From: Candidatus Daviesbacteria bacterium
GTDB taxonomy: Bacteria; Patescibacteria; Microgenomatia; Daviesbacterales; UBA10151
Length of the DNA: 64,000 bases
Direction of reading: 5' to 3'
NCBI GenBank assembly: GCA_016176335.1
Contig: JACOXI010000003.1
Coordinates: forward strand, 62,001 to 126,000
Positions 9,022 through 17,614 of this stretch are shown piece after piece. Under the pieces are notes generated by a model that made no database searches, was not told the DNA's origin, and saw only the letters and a program-made list of their open reading frames with translations. The translations under genes were made by a program, and so were the position numbers. Position 1 is the first letter of the stretch. Every line of letters begins with the position of its first letter.

Positions 9022-11295
9022 TTATTGAATAGTCACAATCCCATATCTTCCACATTGATATTTTCCTGTAGCTGTACGAGAGATACTTCCAAGTGTTGGG
9101 TCTGGATTCATGCCTTCGTACTCAACTTTAACCTCTTTTTCCTTTGAATTCTCTATATCGGAACTGGAACAGCCTATCATCTGGAAAGCAACAGAATTCT
9201 CGGGTAATATAGAGATCGGCTGGCTGTTTAGTTTCGTATAGCCTGCCCCCCATTGAAAGACCCACCAAGACCACACAGGATCGGATGTCAGCTGCTCAAC
9301 TTTCTGGACTATAACTTGTTGGTCTGTATTATTTTTAACATAGATCGTGCCGTCTACAGGAATATCAGGGCTACCCTGACCAGTACCTCCACCAGATCCT
9401 GGCGGCGGTGTTACAGCAGGTGATGGGGTAGGAGAAGCAGAAGGAGATGGTTTTACAGAAGCAGCAGGTGATGGAGTTGGTGAAGCAGATGTACAACGTA
9501 CACCAGTTAGACAAGTTGGATAGTCAGGATTCGAACAGCTATATATATTACCCTCGTTTATACCGGTACAAGTGAGATTACCCACAGTTTTGCGATCTGC
9601 ATTAACACACGCTCCCTCTATTGGGCAACTCTGTTTAGCAAGAAGCCCCCCAGCTGGGCCAGATGGGGCGGGCGATGCTGAACCTACTCCAGTTCTGCAA
9701 GGACTGTTAGTTTCTGCCAACTCTCTACCGGTCTCCGGATCATCAATTGTCACCACCATCACATTCCTCTCATTTTCCTTACATCTACAGGTATAGCCTG
9801 TATCAACTCCATTATTTCCGCTTGAATCATATTCCCAAGCACTACCACTTATACAACGTACATTTGAAGATCCTGCTAAACTATCTAATGGAGATCGAGG
9901 AGACGGCTGGGGACTTCTTGCTGGACCTTCCTGCCTTGCTGGAGTTGGTTGGGCAGTTGGCTGCGGTCTGACAATGCGGACCTTGATTGATTCTACAAAG
10001 TTGGTACCCTTATTGGAGATGAATCCCACATAAACATTTTGGTCTTCCGTAGTATTGGCCAACCTCCAGCCTGCATAACCTTTGGTTAACAGCGCAGCAA
10101 AGGTATATCTGGAATCAGGGTTGTCTCCAGTTAAACTCATGCAGTGTTTGGCCGGATCTTCACTTCCCTCACACGCTCCGCCTTTTAGGACAAAGTCCCG
10201 AACAGCACTAATCCTAATTTCTTGAGTAGCCTCTACCACCTCTGGCTGAGCCTCACCCTTGGGAGCAGTAGGAATACGGACTGTAGAACCACTCTCAATA
10301 GTCCTGTCTGGAATTCGAGCAAAATCAGAACACTTGTTATCTGTCCGACAAACTTTGACGTAACCCCCTTTAATCAAACAGTCCACAGTCTTAACCGCGG
10401 TACACCCGGGTATGCGATCGCTGTTTACTTTAATAACACTTGAACTCCAGTTAACTTGATCTGTGGGAAAAGCAGTTTGTTGGCCACCAGGACTATAATA
10501 CACGGTCCCACCAGAGCCAAAATCCTGACCTTGGATGCCGATAATATTATTTGCTCCCCAAGTTGCAGAACCGGTGATTTTGGGAGTTGAGGCATCGAAG
10601 GCACCTGTCTGGCCACCTGTTTGCCCACTGGTAGCACCACTTCCACCAGTGGCAGCTTGGCAACCTGTATAGCAGTATGGTGTGTTTCCAGAACACCCAG
10701 TGTATGTTCCCAAGTAAGTTGAACATTGCGTCCCATCAGATGCTTTCCCAGAACTGTCTGAACATTTAGTAGTTTGACCGCTAAATGAATTGGTTACACA
10801 AGTTGTTCCTGCTGGAGCAGAACTCGCCCCGCCCGGGGCAGCAGTGCCCGGACAAGAGTAACAATAGAGGGTGTTCCCTGAACAGCCTGTGTAGGATCCC
10901 AGATACGAACCGGAGCATTGAGTACCATCTGAAGCTTTACCAGAACTATCGGCACATTTGGTGGGTTGGTTGTTCCACGAACTGCCACATTGTCCTGATT
11001 GTTGGGCATAAGCTGCAGTAACCAGATTAGGCAGCCTGCCTTGAGGTTGGGAGGGTGACCAGACAGTGGGTTGATTAATATAAATGCGAATCTCCTGACT
11101 GGGCACCTCATACACCCCTCCATCTTTAGGAGACAATTGATTGCCTTTGTCATCAATCAACCAAACTTTTCCCCCGCCGGCTTTAGGCTTAAATATCTGC
11201 GGATGCTGCACTAAATAAACGCCGGCTACTAACCCTAGCAAAAGTAAAATCAGAAGTCCTAGGTGGACAATGCCTTTTTGGGACTGCACTAACAT
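9022..11295 (-). CDS. Large cysteine-rich surface protein with duplicated module
   Basis: 757 aa. The N-terminus has a basic start, a membrane segment (residues 11-30) and then 'HPQIFKPKA', a signature seen on surface proteins of Microgenomates-type bacteria. Two copies of a Cys-rich module follow (about 103-148 and 166-212; both contain 'SSGKASDGTQCS' and 'YTGCSGNT'). After these come a beta-rich region, Pro/Ser/Thr linkers ('SPRSPLDS', 'PSPSASPTPSPA') and a C-terminal beta-rich domain with paired Cys. An extracellular structural or adhesive role is inferred from the architecture only. The paired cysteines suggest disulfides outside the cell. Confidence 0.75.
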   Translation of the reverse strand: MLVQSQKGIVHLGLLILLLLGLVAGVYLVQHPQIFKPKAGGGKVWLIDDKGNQLSPKDGGVYEVPSQEIRIYINQPTVWSPSQPQGRLPNLVTAAYAQQSGQCGSSWNNQPTKCADSSGKASDGTQCSGSYLGSYTGCSGNTLYCYSCPGTAAPGGASSAPAGTTCVTNSFSGQTTKCSDSSGKASDGTQCSTYLGTYTGCSGNTPYCYTGCQAATGGSGATSGQTGGQTGAFDASTPKITGSATWGANNIIGIQGQDFGSGGTVYYSPGGQQTAFPTDQVNWSSSVIKVNSDRIPGCTAVKTVDCLIKGGYVKVCRTDNKCSDFARIPDRTIESGSTVRIPTAPKGEAQPEVVEATQEIRISAVRDFVLKGGACEGSEDPAKHCMSLTGDNPDSRYTFAALLTKGYAGWRLANTTEDQNVYVGFISNKGTNFVESIKVRIVRPQPTAQPTPARQEGPARSPQPSPRSPLDSLAGSSNVRCISGSAWEYDSSGNNGVDTGYTCRCKENERNVMVVTIDDPETGRELAETNSPCRTGVGSASPAPSGPAGGLLAKQSCPIEGACVNADRKTVGNLTCTGINEGNIYSCSNPDYPTCLTGVRCTSASPTPSPAASVKPSPSASPTPSPAVTPPPGSGGGTGQGSPDIPVDGTIYVKNNTDQQVIVQKVEQLTSDPVWSWWVFQWGAGYTKLNSQPISILPENSVAFQMIGCSSSDIENSKEKEVKVEYEGMNPDPTLGSISRTATGKYQCGRYGIVTIQ

Positions 11296-11339
11296 CTTTT
11301 CCTGTCTATAACCAGATTAGGATATTTATGAAGAGTTTG

Positions 11340-13184
11340 TCAAGTTTTCTTTTTCCCCACAATTTTCTCAAATTCTTCTGCTTCCAAGGTTTCTTTTTCC
11401 AAAAGGGTCTTTGCCACTTGATCCAATTTTGCACGGTGCTTTTTCAGCAGTGTTTGGGCTGCTTTATAACAACCATCCATGATCCTTTTCACTTCCAAAT
11501 CAATGGCATCATGCATCTTGGGAGAAACCTCCGATCCTTCTTCCATTCCCCGCCAAATCCCAAACAAGGGCCTGGGATGGGCATTAATAGGCCCAAGCAA
11601 GGACATACCATATTGAGTAACCATTGATCTGGCAATGTTGGTGGCAACTTCAATATCAGATGCCGCACCTGTTGATATATCTTTGAAAATTAAATCCTCT
11701 GCAGCTTGTCCGCCCAAAGCGGCCGTGATCTGCTCCAGCAGGCGTGACCTGCTTTCGTTTGACCTATCCTCTGTCGGCGGAAATAAGGTATGCCCGCCTG
11801 ACATACCTCTTGAGACAATAGAGATCCTATGCACTGGATCAACATTTTTTAGAAAATGTCCCACTATAGCGTGGCCTGCCTCATGATAGGCTGCCAATTT
11901 CCTGTCTTTTTCAGACTGCATTCTTTTTCGCTGGGGCCCTAATTTTTCTTTTGTGGCTGCCTCTTCCAAATCTTTATTATCTATGGCCGTTTTTCCCTCT
12001 CTGGCTGCCAAAATTGCCGCCTCATTTAACATATTTGCCAAATCAGCACCGGAAAACCCGACAGTTCTCCTGGCCAATTTTTCTGTTGAAACATCTTTGG
12101 TAAAAGGCTTACCTTTCATATGAAGTTCGATGATGGCTTTTCTTTCCACCAAATCAGGCAAACCCAAAACAACTCTTCTATCAAACCTGCCAGGTCTAAT
12201 TAGCGCTGCATCCAAAAGATCCGGCCTGTTAGTGGCGGCCAATACTATGACATGATCATTAGGAGTGAACCCATCCATCTCTACCAGAATCTGGTTTAGG
12301 GTCTGTTCTCTCTCATCATGCCCACCTGAAAATCCCATGCCTCTTTGTCTGCCAATTGATTCAACCTCGTCAATAAAGATAATGGAAGGTGCAGCCTTTT
12401 TAGCTTGAGCAAACATATCACGAACGCGACTTGCGCCCACCCCTACCAACATTTCCATAAATTCTGATCCGGCAATGGAATAAAAAGGGACTCCAGCTTC
12501 CCCGGCCACGGCCCGCGACAATAGGGTTTTTCCTGTGCCGGCAGGTCCTACCATTAAAACTCCCTTGGGAATCCTGGCACCCAAAGCTTTAAATTTATCC
12601 GGGGTTTTTAAAAATTCCACTACCTCGGATAGTTCTCTTTTGGCTTCCTCTGCCCCTGCCACATTGGCAAATTTTATTTGCGGGGCATCCTTGGTAAAGA
12701 GCCTGGCCCTGGATTGAGCAAAAGAAAAAATACCCTGAGCCCCTTCCCTGGCATTTCTGAAAAGCAAAAACATCAAACCAACCAGAAGCAGAATAGGCAA
12801 AATAGCAGATATTATGCCTATCCAGGCTTGCTGTATGGATAAATCCCTAACCTCAATGGTGACAGATTTGGGATCCACACCTGAAGATTCAAGGATTTTG
12901 TAGATAGACTCACCTGCTTCCTTGCGGGAGATCAGCTTTTGATCCGCATCTTTGACCTCGGCAATAACTTTGTCACCTTCCAAAGAGATCTTTTGAATTT
13001 TTCCTTCTCTGGTTTGATTGATAATTTGTGAAATGGGGACCTCATTACCGGCAGTTTGGGGACCACCTGACACTTGATAGAAAAAGATTAAGGCTGCCAA
13101 AGCAATTAACACATATACCAGCAAACCCTTCACAACAGCCCAAATCCTTTTATTTACATTAATCTTTCTTTTACCGTTTGCCAT
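11340..13184 (-). CDS. ftsH: ATP-dependent zinc metalloprotease FtsH
   Basis: 614 aa, close to the family norm. Two membrane helices (about 16-36 and 121-142) flank a small extracytoplasmic domain. The AAA module has Walker A 'GPAGTGKT' (213-220; Ala where most FtsH have Pro), Walker B 'IIFIDEVES' (268-276) and a second region of homology 'ATNRPDLLDAALIRPGRFDR'. The zinc site HEAGH is at 434-438. It degrades unfolded membrane proteins and regulators as a membrane hexamer. A -10-like TAATAT lies 6 nt before the ATG. Confidence 0.97.
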   Translation of the reverse strand: MANGKRKINVNKRIWAVVKGLLVYVLIALAALIFFYQVSGGPQTAGNEVPISQIINQTREGKIQKISLEGDKVIAEVKDADQKLISRKEAGESIYKILESSGVDPKSVTIEVRDLSIQQAWIGIISAILPILLLVGLMFLLFRNAREGAQGIFSFAQSRARLFTKDAPQIKFANVAGAEEAKRELSEVVEFLKTPDKFKALGARIPKGVLMVGPAGTGKTLLSRAVAGEAGVPFYSIAGSEFMEMLVGVGASRVRDMFAQAKKAAPSIIFIDEVESIGRQRGMGFSGGHDEREQTLNQILVEMDGFTPNDHVIVLAATNRPDLLDAALIRPGRFDRRVVLGLPDLVERKAIIELHMKGKPFTKDVSTEKLARRTVGFSGADLANMLNEAAILAAREGKTAIDNKDLEEAATKEKLGPQRKRMQSEKDRKLAAYHEAGHAIVGHFLKNVDPVHRISIVSRGMSGGHTLFPPTEDRSNESRSRLLEQITAALGGQAAEDLIFKDISTGAASDIEVATNIARSMVTQYGMSLLGPINAHPRPLFGIWRGMEEGSEVSPKMHDAIDLEVKRIMDGCYKAAQTLLKKHRAKLDQVAKTLLEKETLEAEEFEKIVGKKKT

Positions 13185-13306
13185 GGAGGAATATTAGCAC
13201 AATTTAGCAGATTTTGGTACCCGGCGGGACTTTTTAATGAAATCATCTTATAAGTTTTCCAAGTACCAAATTACAAGATTTCCAAACAATCATCAGACTC
13301 CAAATT

Positions 13307-13669
13307 CTAAAGAGACTTATTTATCATAGAGGAAAATATCTTAATGAATTCTGTGGATTCCAAAAGTTTTGGGTCAATTTCTCCTTTTAAATCTGGATTA
13401 TTATGCAGAATTAATTCTAACCAATACCTTGTTTCTTTAGCTTCCTTTCTGCATATCCTAACTCTCATATAAAAATCTTTTTTACCAAGCGCTTCATTTG
13501 CCTCTCTATAATTCGCTCCAACTGAACCTGAAGATCTCACTACTTGACTAATTAATTCGAAGTTAACTGAATTTTTGGGGAGTTTTTTGACAAGATCAAT
13601 TATTTTCTTAGCAAAGTTTAGTGTTCTGTCTTCAAGATCAAATTTTCTATCTATTTGATTATTGGGCAT
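13307..13669 (-). CDS. Four-helix-bundle protein (23S intervening-sequence family)
   Basis: 120 aa. It matches the TIGR02436/S23-IVP type: 'DRTLNFAKKIIDLVKKLPK', 'QVVRSSGSVGANYREANEA', 'RICRKEAKETRYWLELI'. Members are often encoded inside 23S rRNA introns but here the gene stands alone. It is one of three copies in the window. Both sides carry 'AAGTACCAA/TACTTGG'-type quasi-repeats (about 13255-13290 and 13670-13710). The molecular role is unknown. Confidence 0.85.
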   Translation of the reverse strand: MPNNQIDRKFDLEDRTLNFAKKIIDLVKKLPKNSVNFELISQVVRSSGSVGANYREANEALGKKDFYMRVRICRKEAKETRYWLELILHNNPDLKGEIDPKLLESTEFIKIFSSMINKSL

Positions 13670-13710
13670 TATTATTTGTTTGGTACTTGGTTCTTGGATA
13701 CTTGGTACTT
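13670..13710. repeat. TACTTGGT quasi-repeat beside the four-helix-bundle gene
   Basis: Three near-copies of 'GGTACTTGGTTCTTGGATACTT' spacing occur between the four-helix-bundle start and the trpS stop. A related 'CAAGTACCAAATTACAAG' lies past the other end of that gene. The gene and its flanks may move as one cassette. Confidence 0.5.
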
Positions 13711-14752
13711 ATTGATTGAAATAATCCAACTTCATGGCTTTTGTAACTTCTTCTAGGGTTTTTTTGGCTTCAGACCTGGCTTTTTGGGTCCCTTCTTTTA
13801 GTATTCTATCTACGAGCTCCGGCTGTTTTTCATACTGCGCTCGTTTTTTTCTAATTGGATCCAGGAAATTATTTAAAATTTTAGTAAGGTACTTTTTTAC
13901 CTCAATGTCTCCTACTTGGCCTTTTGTATATTGATCCTTGTAATTTGTAATTTGGGCTTTGTCATTTTCAGAACCAAAAGCATCCAAATAAATAAATACC
14001 GGGTTTCCTTCCACTGTCCCGGGATCTGTTGAATGAATTCTTTTTGGATCTGTGTACATACTCATGACTTTCTTCTCCACTTCATCAGGAGAATCTGTTA
14101 AAAAAATGGCATTCCCTAAAGATTTACCCATCTTTGATTGACCATCTGTACCCGGCAAAGTCGGCACCTCCCCTATTAAGGGTTCGGGCAACGGGAAAAC
14201 TTGTCCATATAAATTATTAAACTTGATGGCAATATCCCGGGCAAATTCCACATGGGCTTTCTGATCCTTACCAACAGGCACCAGATTGGCCTTGGGCAAA
14301 AGGATGTCAGCTGCCATCAGTACAGGATAGCTGTACAAAGCAAAGGTGTCTTGCTCCCCTTGATCCAACTTCTCTTTTAAAGCCGGTTGCCTTTCCAATA
14401 CTGCCCTGGGGGTGAGAATCCCCAAAAAATAAGCCAGCTCGGTTGTTTCCGGCACTTGTGATTGCAGTACAAAAGTGGCTTTATTGGGATCTAAACCAAC
14501 CGATAAATATCCCAGCATCAGACCGCGGATGTTTTGCCCCAGATCCCCGGTTTTATCAAAATGGGTAGTCAGAGCATGCAGATCCGCTATGAGGATATAC
14601 GTCTCATATTCATCCTGTAACTTGACTCGATTCTTGAGTGAACCAATATAATTTCCCAAATGGAAACTATCATAGGTGGGCCTATCCCCAGTGAGAATGC
14701 GTTTTCTGGCATTCTCACCCTGAGCTTGTCGAAGGGTCAAAATCCTTTTCAT
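13709..14752 (-). CDS. trpS: Tryptophanyl-tRNA synthetase
   Basis: 347 aa from the ATG at 14752, which follows an AAGAAG box; a TTG at 14794 is a less likely start. Class Ic synthetase: HIGH-type 'FHLGNYIGS', and 'KMGKSLGN' as the KMSKS signature. It charges tRNA-Trp. The N-terminus is odd: 'MKRILT' is followed by about ten extra residues and then 'KRILTGDRPT', where the conserved start of TrpS normally begins. The extra stretch is encoded by a palindromic CCCTGAGCTTGTCGAAGGG repeat. It ends a minus-strand run headed by trpR, so Trp-responsive control is plausible. Confidence 0.93.
   Translation of the reverse strand: MKRILTLRQAQGENARKRILTGDRPTYDSFHLGNYIGSLKNRVKLQDEYETYILIADLHALTTHFDKTGDLGQNIRGLMLGYLSVGLDPNKATFVLQSQVPETTELAYFLGILTPRAVLERQPALKEKLDQGEQDTFALYSYPVLMAADILLPKANLVPVGKDQKAHVEFARDIAIKFNNLYGQVFPLPEPLIGEVPTLPGTDGQSKMGKSLGNAIFLTDSPDEVEKKVMSMYTDPKRIHSTDPGTVEGNPVFIYLDAFGSENDKAQITNYKDQYTKGQVGDIEVKKYLTKILNNFLDPIRKKRAQYEKQPELVDRILKEGTQKARSEAKKTLEEVTKAMKLDYFNQ
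13930..13956 (-). repeat. AAATTACAA quasi-repeat inside trpS
   Basis: The coding strand carries two near-copies of 'AAATTACAA' followed by 'GGATC', giving an Ile/Thr/Asn/Tyr/Lys loop near residue 270. It keeps the frame. It belongs to the same class of tolerated quasi-repeats seen elsewhere in the window. Confidence 0.35.
14692..14736. repeat. Palindromic repeat forming the extra N-terminus of TrpS
   Basis: It consists of an inverted repeat GTGAGAATGC/GCATTCTCAC (14692-14701 with 14709-14718) fused to CCCTGAGCTTGTCGAAGGG (14718-14736). The latter unit recurs in the sucC-like and tlyA-like genes and in intergenic repeats near 28.56, 42.0 and 42.8 kb. Confidence 0.7.
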
Positions 14753-14817
14753 ATTCTTCTTAAGTATTGTATTCCCTCCCAATTCCATACGCAATAATGC
14801 TCTTATATTTTCAACTA

Positions 14818-15345
14818 TTATCCGGCTATCGGCGCTCTAGGAAATGGTTCCAGACCACTGCTTTGAGCTTGAAACAAAATCTCTTGTCTTCTTTTCGCAT
14901 CAGGCCGTCTTATAAAACTAAAACCTGATAAATCCAAGTCTACTTCAACTCCAATTAACAGTTGTCTTAATTCTAACACCCGAGCATAACCTGTTAAAAT
15001 ACTCTGCATCTTAAATCGTTCAGCATTCTCAGCATCGAATTCTCGATATTCCACTCGGCGATGCATCTCATATGCTATTTCCCTAATTCTACCTTTTAGA
15101 TCATACGATCTATAATAGGCTCCAAAAATCCTATCATGCATGAATGTGAGACTGATGCCGAAGGTAGGACTTACTATATCATAGCAATTTTCCACACATC
15201 GCGACGGCATTACCTCCACTCTAGCTACCCCATCCATTCTTGCGTGTTCTACAAACTCAGCAATAGTCATTCTATCAATTGCTTTAAATTGTTTAGCTAT
15301 CGATCGAACTATCCCCCCTAAACCACTATTAACTATTTCTTTCAT
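14818..15345 (-). CDS. Hypothetical protein in the trpR-trpS run
   Basis: 175 aa from the ATG at 15345. That start is chosen because AAGGAGGTGA sits 6 nt upstream; an in-frame start at 15387 would be much deeper in the racemase gene. The start overlaps the racemase stop by 17 nt, which suggests translational coupling. The protein is mixed alpha/beta and charged, with a central 'GISLTFMHDRIFGAYY' and basic helices. No family recognised. Its position between a racemase and trpS under a TrpR-type operator hints at tryptophan-related physiology. Confidence 0.6.
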   Translation of the reverse strand: MKEIVNSGLGGIVRSIAKQFKAIDRMTIAEFVEHARMDGVARVEVMPSRCVENCYDIVSPTFGISLTFMHDRIFGAYYRSYDLKGRIREIAYEMHRRVEYREFDAENAERFKMQSILTGYARVLELRQLLIGVEVDLDLSGFSFIRRPDAKRRQEILFQAQSSGLEPFPRAPIAG

Positions 15346-16069
15346 TTCTATCACCTCCTTGCATAATGTTGTTTTTGAATTGACCATAGTAAGTTTGGAG
15401 TAGTTTTTTTGCCAAGACTTCTACTGAATTGTAAACGGGTAATGTGTAATTTTTTGAGAAAACTAACGGCAATTCCGTACAACCGAGAATAATTGCCTCT
15501 GCTCCGCTTACCTTTAAATTATCTGCGATTTTTTTGAGACACTCCCTGTCACTTGTTAATATCTTCCCTTTTATTACATTGCGTATAATTCTCGCCAGAA
15601 TTGCTATTTGTCCACTGGAAGGTATTACTGTTGATATTCCATGTTTACTAAGGGCTATTTGATATAAACCATATTTTATGGTTAATGGAGTTCCCATAAG
15701 CCCCACTTTCTTAATACCGTCTCCAGAGACTTGCTTTACTGTCTCATCTATCATAGAGACAAAGGGGATCTTTGAAATCATCTGCAATTGTGGAAGTAAA
15801 ATATGGGCAGTATTACAAGCAATTGATATACAAGAAGCATTCCTTATTAGCTTCACTCTTTGTTTTAGCATGTTTAATGCCTTATTGCGGCTTCTGTCGT
15901 TTGAAATAAAATCTGGCACAGGAACTGAATATAGAACAATTTCCGGAAATTCGTCGTTGTTTTTAGCTCCGAATTGACTAATTGCTAAATCAATTAGCAA
16001 TTTATACAAATAGACAGACGCTTCAGGGCCCATTCCTCCTAGAATATAAAGTGCTTTTTTATGTTTCAT
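15329..16069 (-). CDS. Aspartate/glutamate racemase family protein
   Basis: 246 aa. The Asp/Glu/hydantoin racemase fold shows both catalytic cysteines: 'SIACNTAH' (first half) and 'ILGCTELP' (second half), plus the N-terminal 'LGGMGPEAS' loop. The family interconverts L- and D-Asp or Glu without cofactor. The substrate cannot be assigned here. The ATG overlaps the stop of the upstream 365-aa gene by 4 nt, so the two are probably translated together. A second, diverged family member lies at 43474. Confidence 0.9.
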   Translation of the reverse strand: MKHKKALYILGGMGPEASVYLYKLLIDLAISQFGAKNNDEFPEIVLYSVPVPDFISNDRSRNKALNMLKQRVKLIRNASCISIACNTAHILLPQLQMISKIPFVSMIDETVKQVSGDGIKKVGLMGTPLTIKYGLYQIALSKHGISTVIPSSGQIAILARIIRNVIKGKILTSDRECLKKIADNLKVSGAEAIILGCTELPLVFSKNYTLPVYNSVEVLAKKLLQTYYGQFKNNIMQGGDRNERNS

Positions 16070-17163
16070 ATTCTATCCTCCAGGAATTGCTGTAAATCCC
16101 CTCTAATAGAGCTGAGCTTTTGAAGATAATCTAAATCATACTTGGCAGCTGCACCTATCTTATACGGATCCAACTTATCTGTCATACTCACGTCACCATC
16201 TGAAGCCATATAATAAGGAGGCACTTGATGTCTGGTAAAAAACTGGAATGTTAAGACTTCTCGATATCTTGCTGGTAAATATGGGTTAATTCCATGACGA
16301 AATCTATAAAAAAATCTCTCTTGTCGTCCTCCTATACTAACTATGGTTTTAGGATCTACCATAGTTGGCTGACCTTCCAAAATAGGGGCAAATGCTCCTG
16401 GTAAAGCAATGTCGTGCACTAACAAATGCGCTGAACCATAATAAACACCTGTACCATTCCCATAAGCTTTGTTTGCCAAAGCGTGACGGGTTTGATCAGA
16501 TATTACTTGATCTACTAAAGAAGATATTTCTGCCAGTTCGTCTCCTAATACGGTTCCTGCGCCTACTTGAGTGTCCCTCAACATTAATACATGGTTTTCT
16601 AATACTGGGAAAAAGGCCTCAATATAATGTCTAGCTAACTCTGCAAACTTAGTAGATTCTGCTGTTACCCGTTCAAAGTCAAGATGGTGATTGGCAGCAG
16701 CAGAAATATGATCTGCAAAAATCATCTGCAATTGAGGAACAGCTACTCCAACCTCTTTAAGGTACTCCATATATACTAAAGCTGGTAATAATCCACTCAA
16801 AGCTCGTAAAGGTAATTGATTTGTACCTCCGTTTACTACTCTAATAACAGTTGGCGGGTCTTGAGGTTCTAATAATGCTGTTTGCATGGCAATCTTGGTA
16901 ATATTGCCGAAATCCTCTCCTCCCATAGCTTCAATATATGCTGCGTTCCTTAAGTTTCTATTACCAGAAAAGAGCATGGCATCTAAAACTTTAGGAAATC
17001 TCACGTTTAACCTAGCGGCTTCGACTTCTACGCTTTGAGGTTCATAAGGATATGGAGGTAAAAAAGGAGCGAACTGCCGGAATTTTACTACCTTTCCGTC
17101 AAACTCTCCTCCTACTACAGGGATGGTATTATTATCTAAGGCTGCTCTAACTCTACCAAGCAC
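16066..17163 (-). CDS. Hypothetical 365-aa protein, first large gene after trpR
   Basis: 365 aa from a GTG at 17163 with a weak GGAAAAGG box. It is a soluble, apparently globular protein with features such as 'RVVNGGTNQLPLRALSGL', 'MIFADHISAAANHH', 'GNGTGVYYGSAHLLVHD' and 'YYMASDGDVSMTDKLDP'. The His/Asp-rich segments could bind metal or nucleotide, but no family was recognised. It is coupled to the racemase downstream. The start is uncertain: a short ORF upstream would join this frame if one base were lost near 17180, giving an N-terminal extension of ~30 residues. Confidence 0.6.
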   Translation of the reverse strand: MLGRVRAALDNNTIPVVGGEFDGKVVKFRQFAPFLPPYPYEPQSVEVEAARLNVRFPKVLDAMLFSGNRNLRNAAYIEAMGGEDFGNITKIAMQTALLEPQDPPTVIRVVNGGTNQLPLRALSGLLPALVYMEYLKEVGVAVPQLQMIFADHISAAANHHLDFERVTAESTKFAELARHYIEAFFPVLENHVLMLRDTQVGAGTVLGDELAEISSLVDQVISDQTRHALANKAYGNGTGVYYGSAHLLVHDIALPGAFAPILEGQPTMVDPKTIVSIGGRQERFFYRFRHGINPYLPARYREVLTFQFFTRHQVPPYYMASDGDVSMTDKLDPYKIGAAAKYDLDYLQKLSSIRGDLQQFLEDRI

Positions 17164-17176
17164 ACCTTTTCCGTAA

Positions 17177-17257
17177 TTAGAACCAAACTAGCCCCTGGTC
17201 CTCGCAAGAAGACCCAGAGGTCCGTTCGTTTGTATTTGTTCCACTTATTCTTTCCAT
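17177..17257 (-). CDS. Short leader ORF with a tryptophan codon
   Basis: A 26-codon ORF (ATG 17257, TAA 17177-17179) lies between trpR and the 365-aa gene. It is Ser/Thr/Asn-rich and its penultimate sense codon is the only TGG. No Shine-Dalgarno is visible. It could be a Trp-sensing leader peptide, or the N-terminus of the next gene separated by a one-base frameshift (removing one T at 17180-17182 fuses the frames). Low confidence that it is translated. Confidence 0.3.
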   Translation of the reverse strand: MERISGTNTNERTSGSSCEDQGLVWF

Positions 17258-17275
17258 ATTTTTATTCTTTTTTAA

Positions 17276-17530
17276 TTAGACTGCTTTAAATCTCCCTTTT
17301 TGTAGCTCTTTTGAGCCACGAGTTACCGTGGCAATACCTACTCTTAATTTTTCAGCAATTCGATGCTGAGGAAGACCTTTCTTAAGCATTTTAACAATAC
17401 TTAATCTAGTTGGTATTTCTTCCAATTCTTTTGGAGTCAAAATCCCCAAAAGAAAATCCTCCATCTGATCTCTTGCTTTAATGGTTAGCAATAAATCAAT
17501 TAGCTCATTTAATTGTTTATTTCTAAGCAT
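17276..17530 (-). CDS. trpR: TrpR family transcriptional repressor
   Basis: 84 aa. The all-helical TrpR/YerC fold is recognisable: 'LLTIKARDQMEDFLLGILT', 'ELEEIPTRLSIVKMLKKG' and helix-turn-helix 'PQHRIAEKLRVGIATVTRGS' ending in 'RGSKELQKG', very close to the DNA-reading helix of known TrpR. The family binds L-tryptophan as corepressor. A consensus sigma70 promoter ends 10 nt before the ATG, and a CTAG-N4-CTAG site sits in its spacer. This implies autorepression and control of the downstream genes through trpS. Confidence 0.88.
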   Translation of the reverse strand: MLRNKQLNELIDLLLTIKARDQMEDFLLGILTPKELEEIPTRLSIVKMLKKGLPQHRIAEKLRVGIATVTRGSKELQKGRFKAV

Positions 17531-17540
17531 TAGATATACT

Positions 17541-17569
17541 ATTATACTAGTATGCTAGTACTTTGTCAA
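17541..17569 (-). promoter_or_regulatory. trpR promoter with an embedded TrpR-type operator
   Basis: On the minus strand: TTGACA (17569-17564), exactly 17 nt, TATAAT (17546-17541), then 10 nt to the trpR ATG, so the mRNA should be nearly leaderless. The spacer contains CTAG (17547-17550), TATG, CTAG (17555-17558). The CTAG-N4-CTAG spacing equals that of the E. coli trp operator (AACTAGTTAACTAGT core). Binding here would block RNA polymerase. Confidence 0.85.
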
Positions 17570-17614
17570 GTATCATTTGAGGAGATACTTCGAGTTCCTG
17601 AAAGGTAAACCAAT

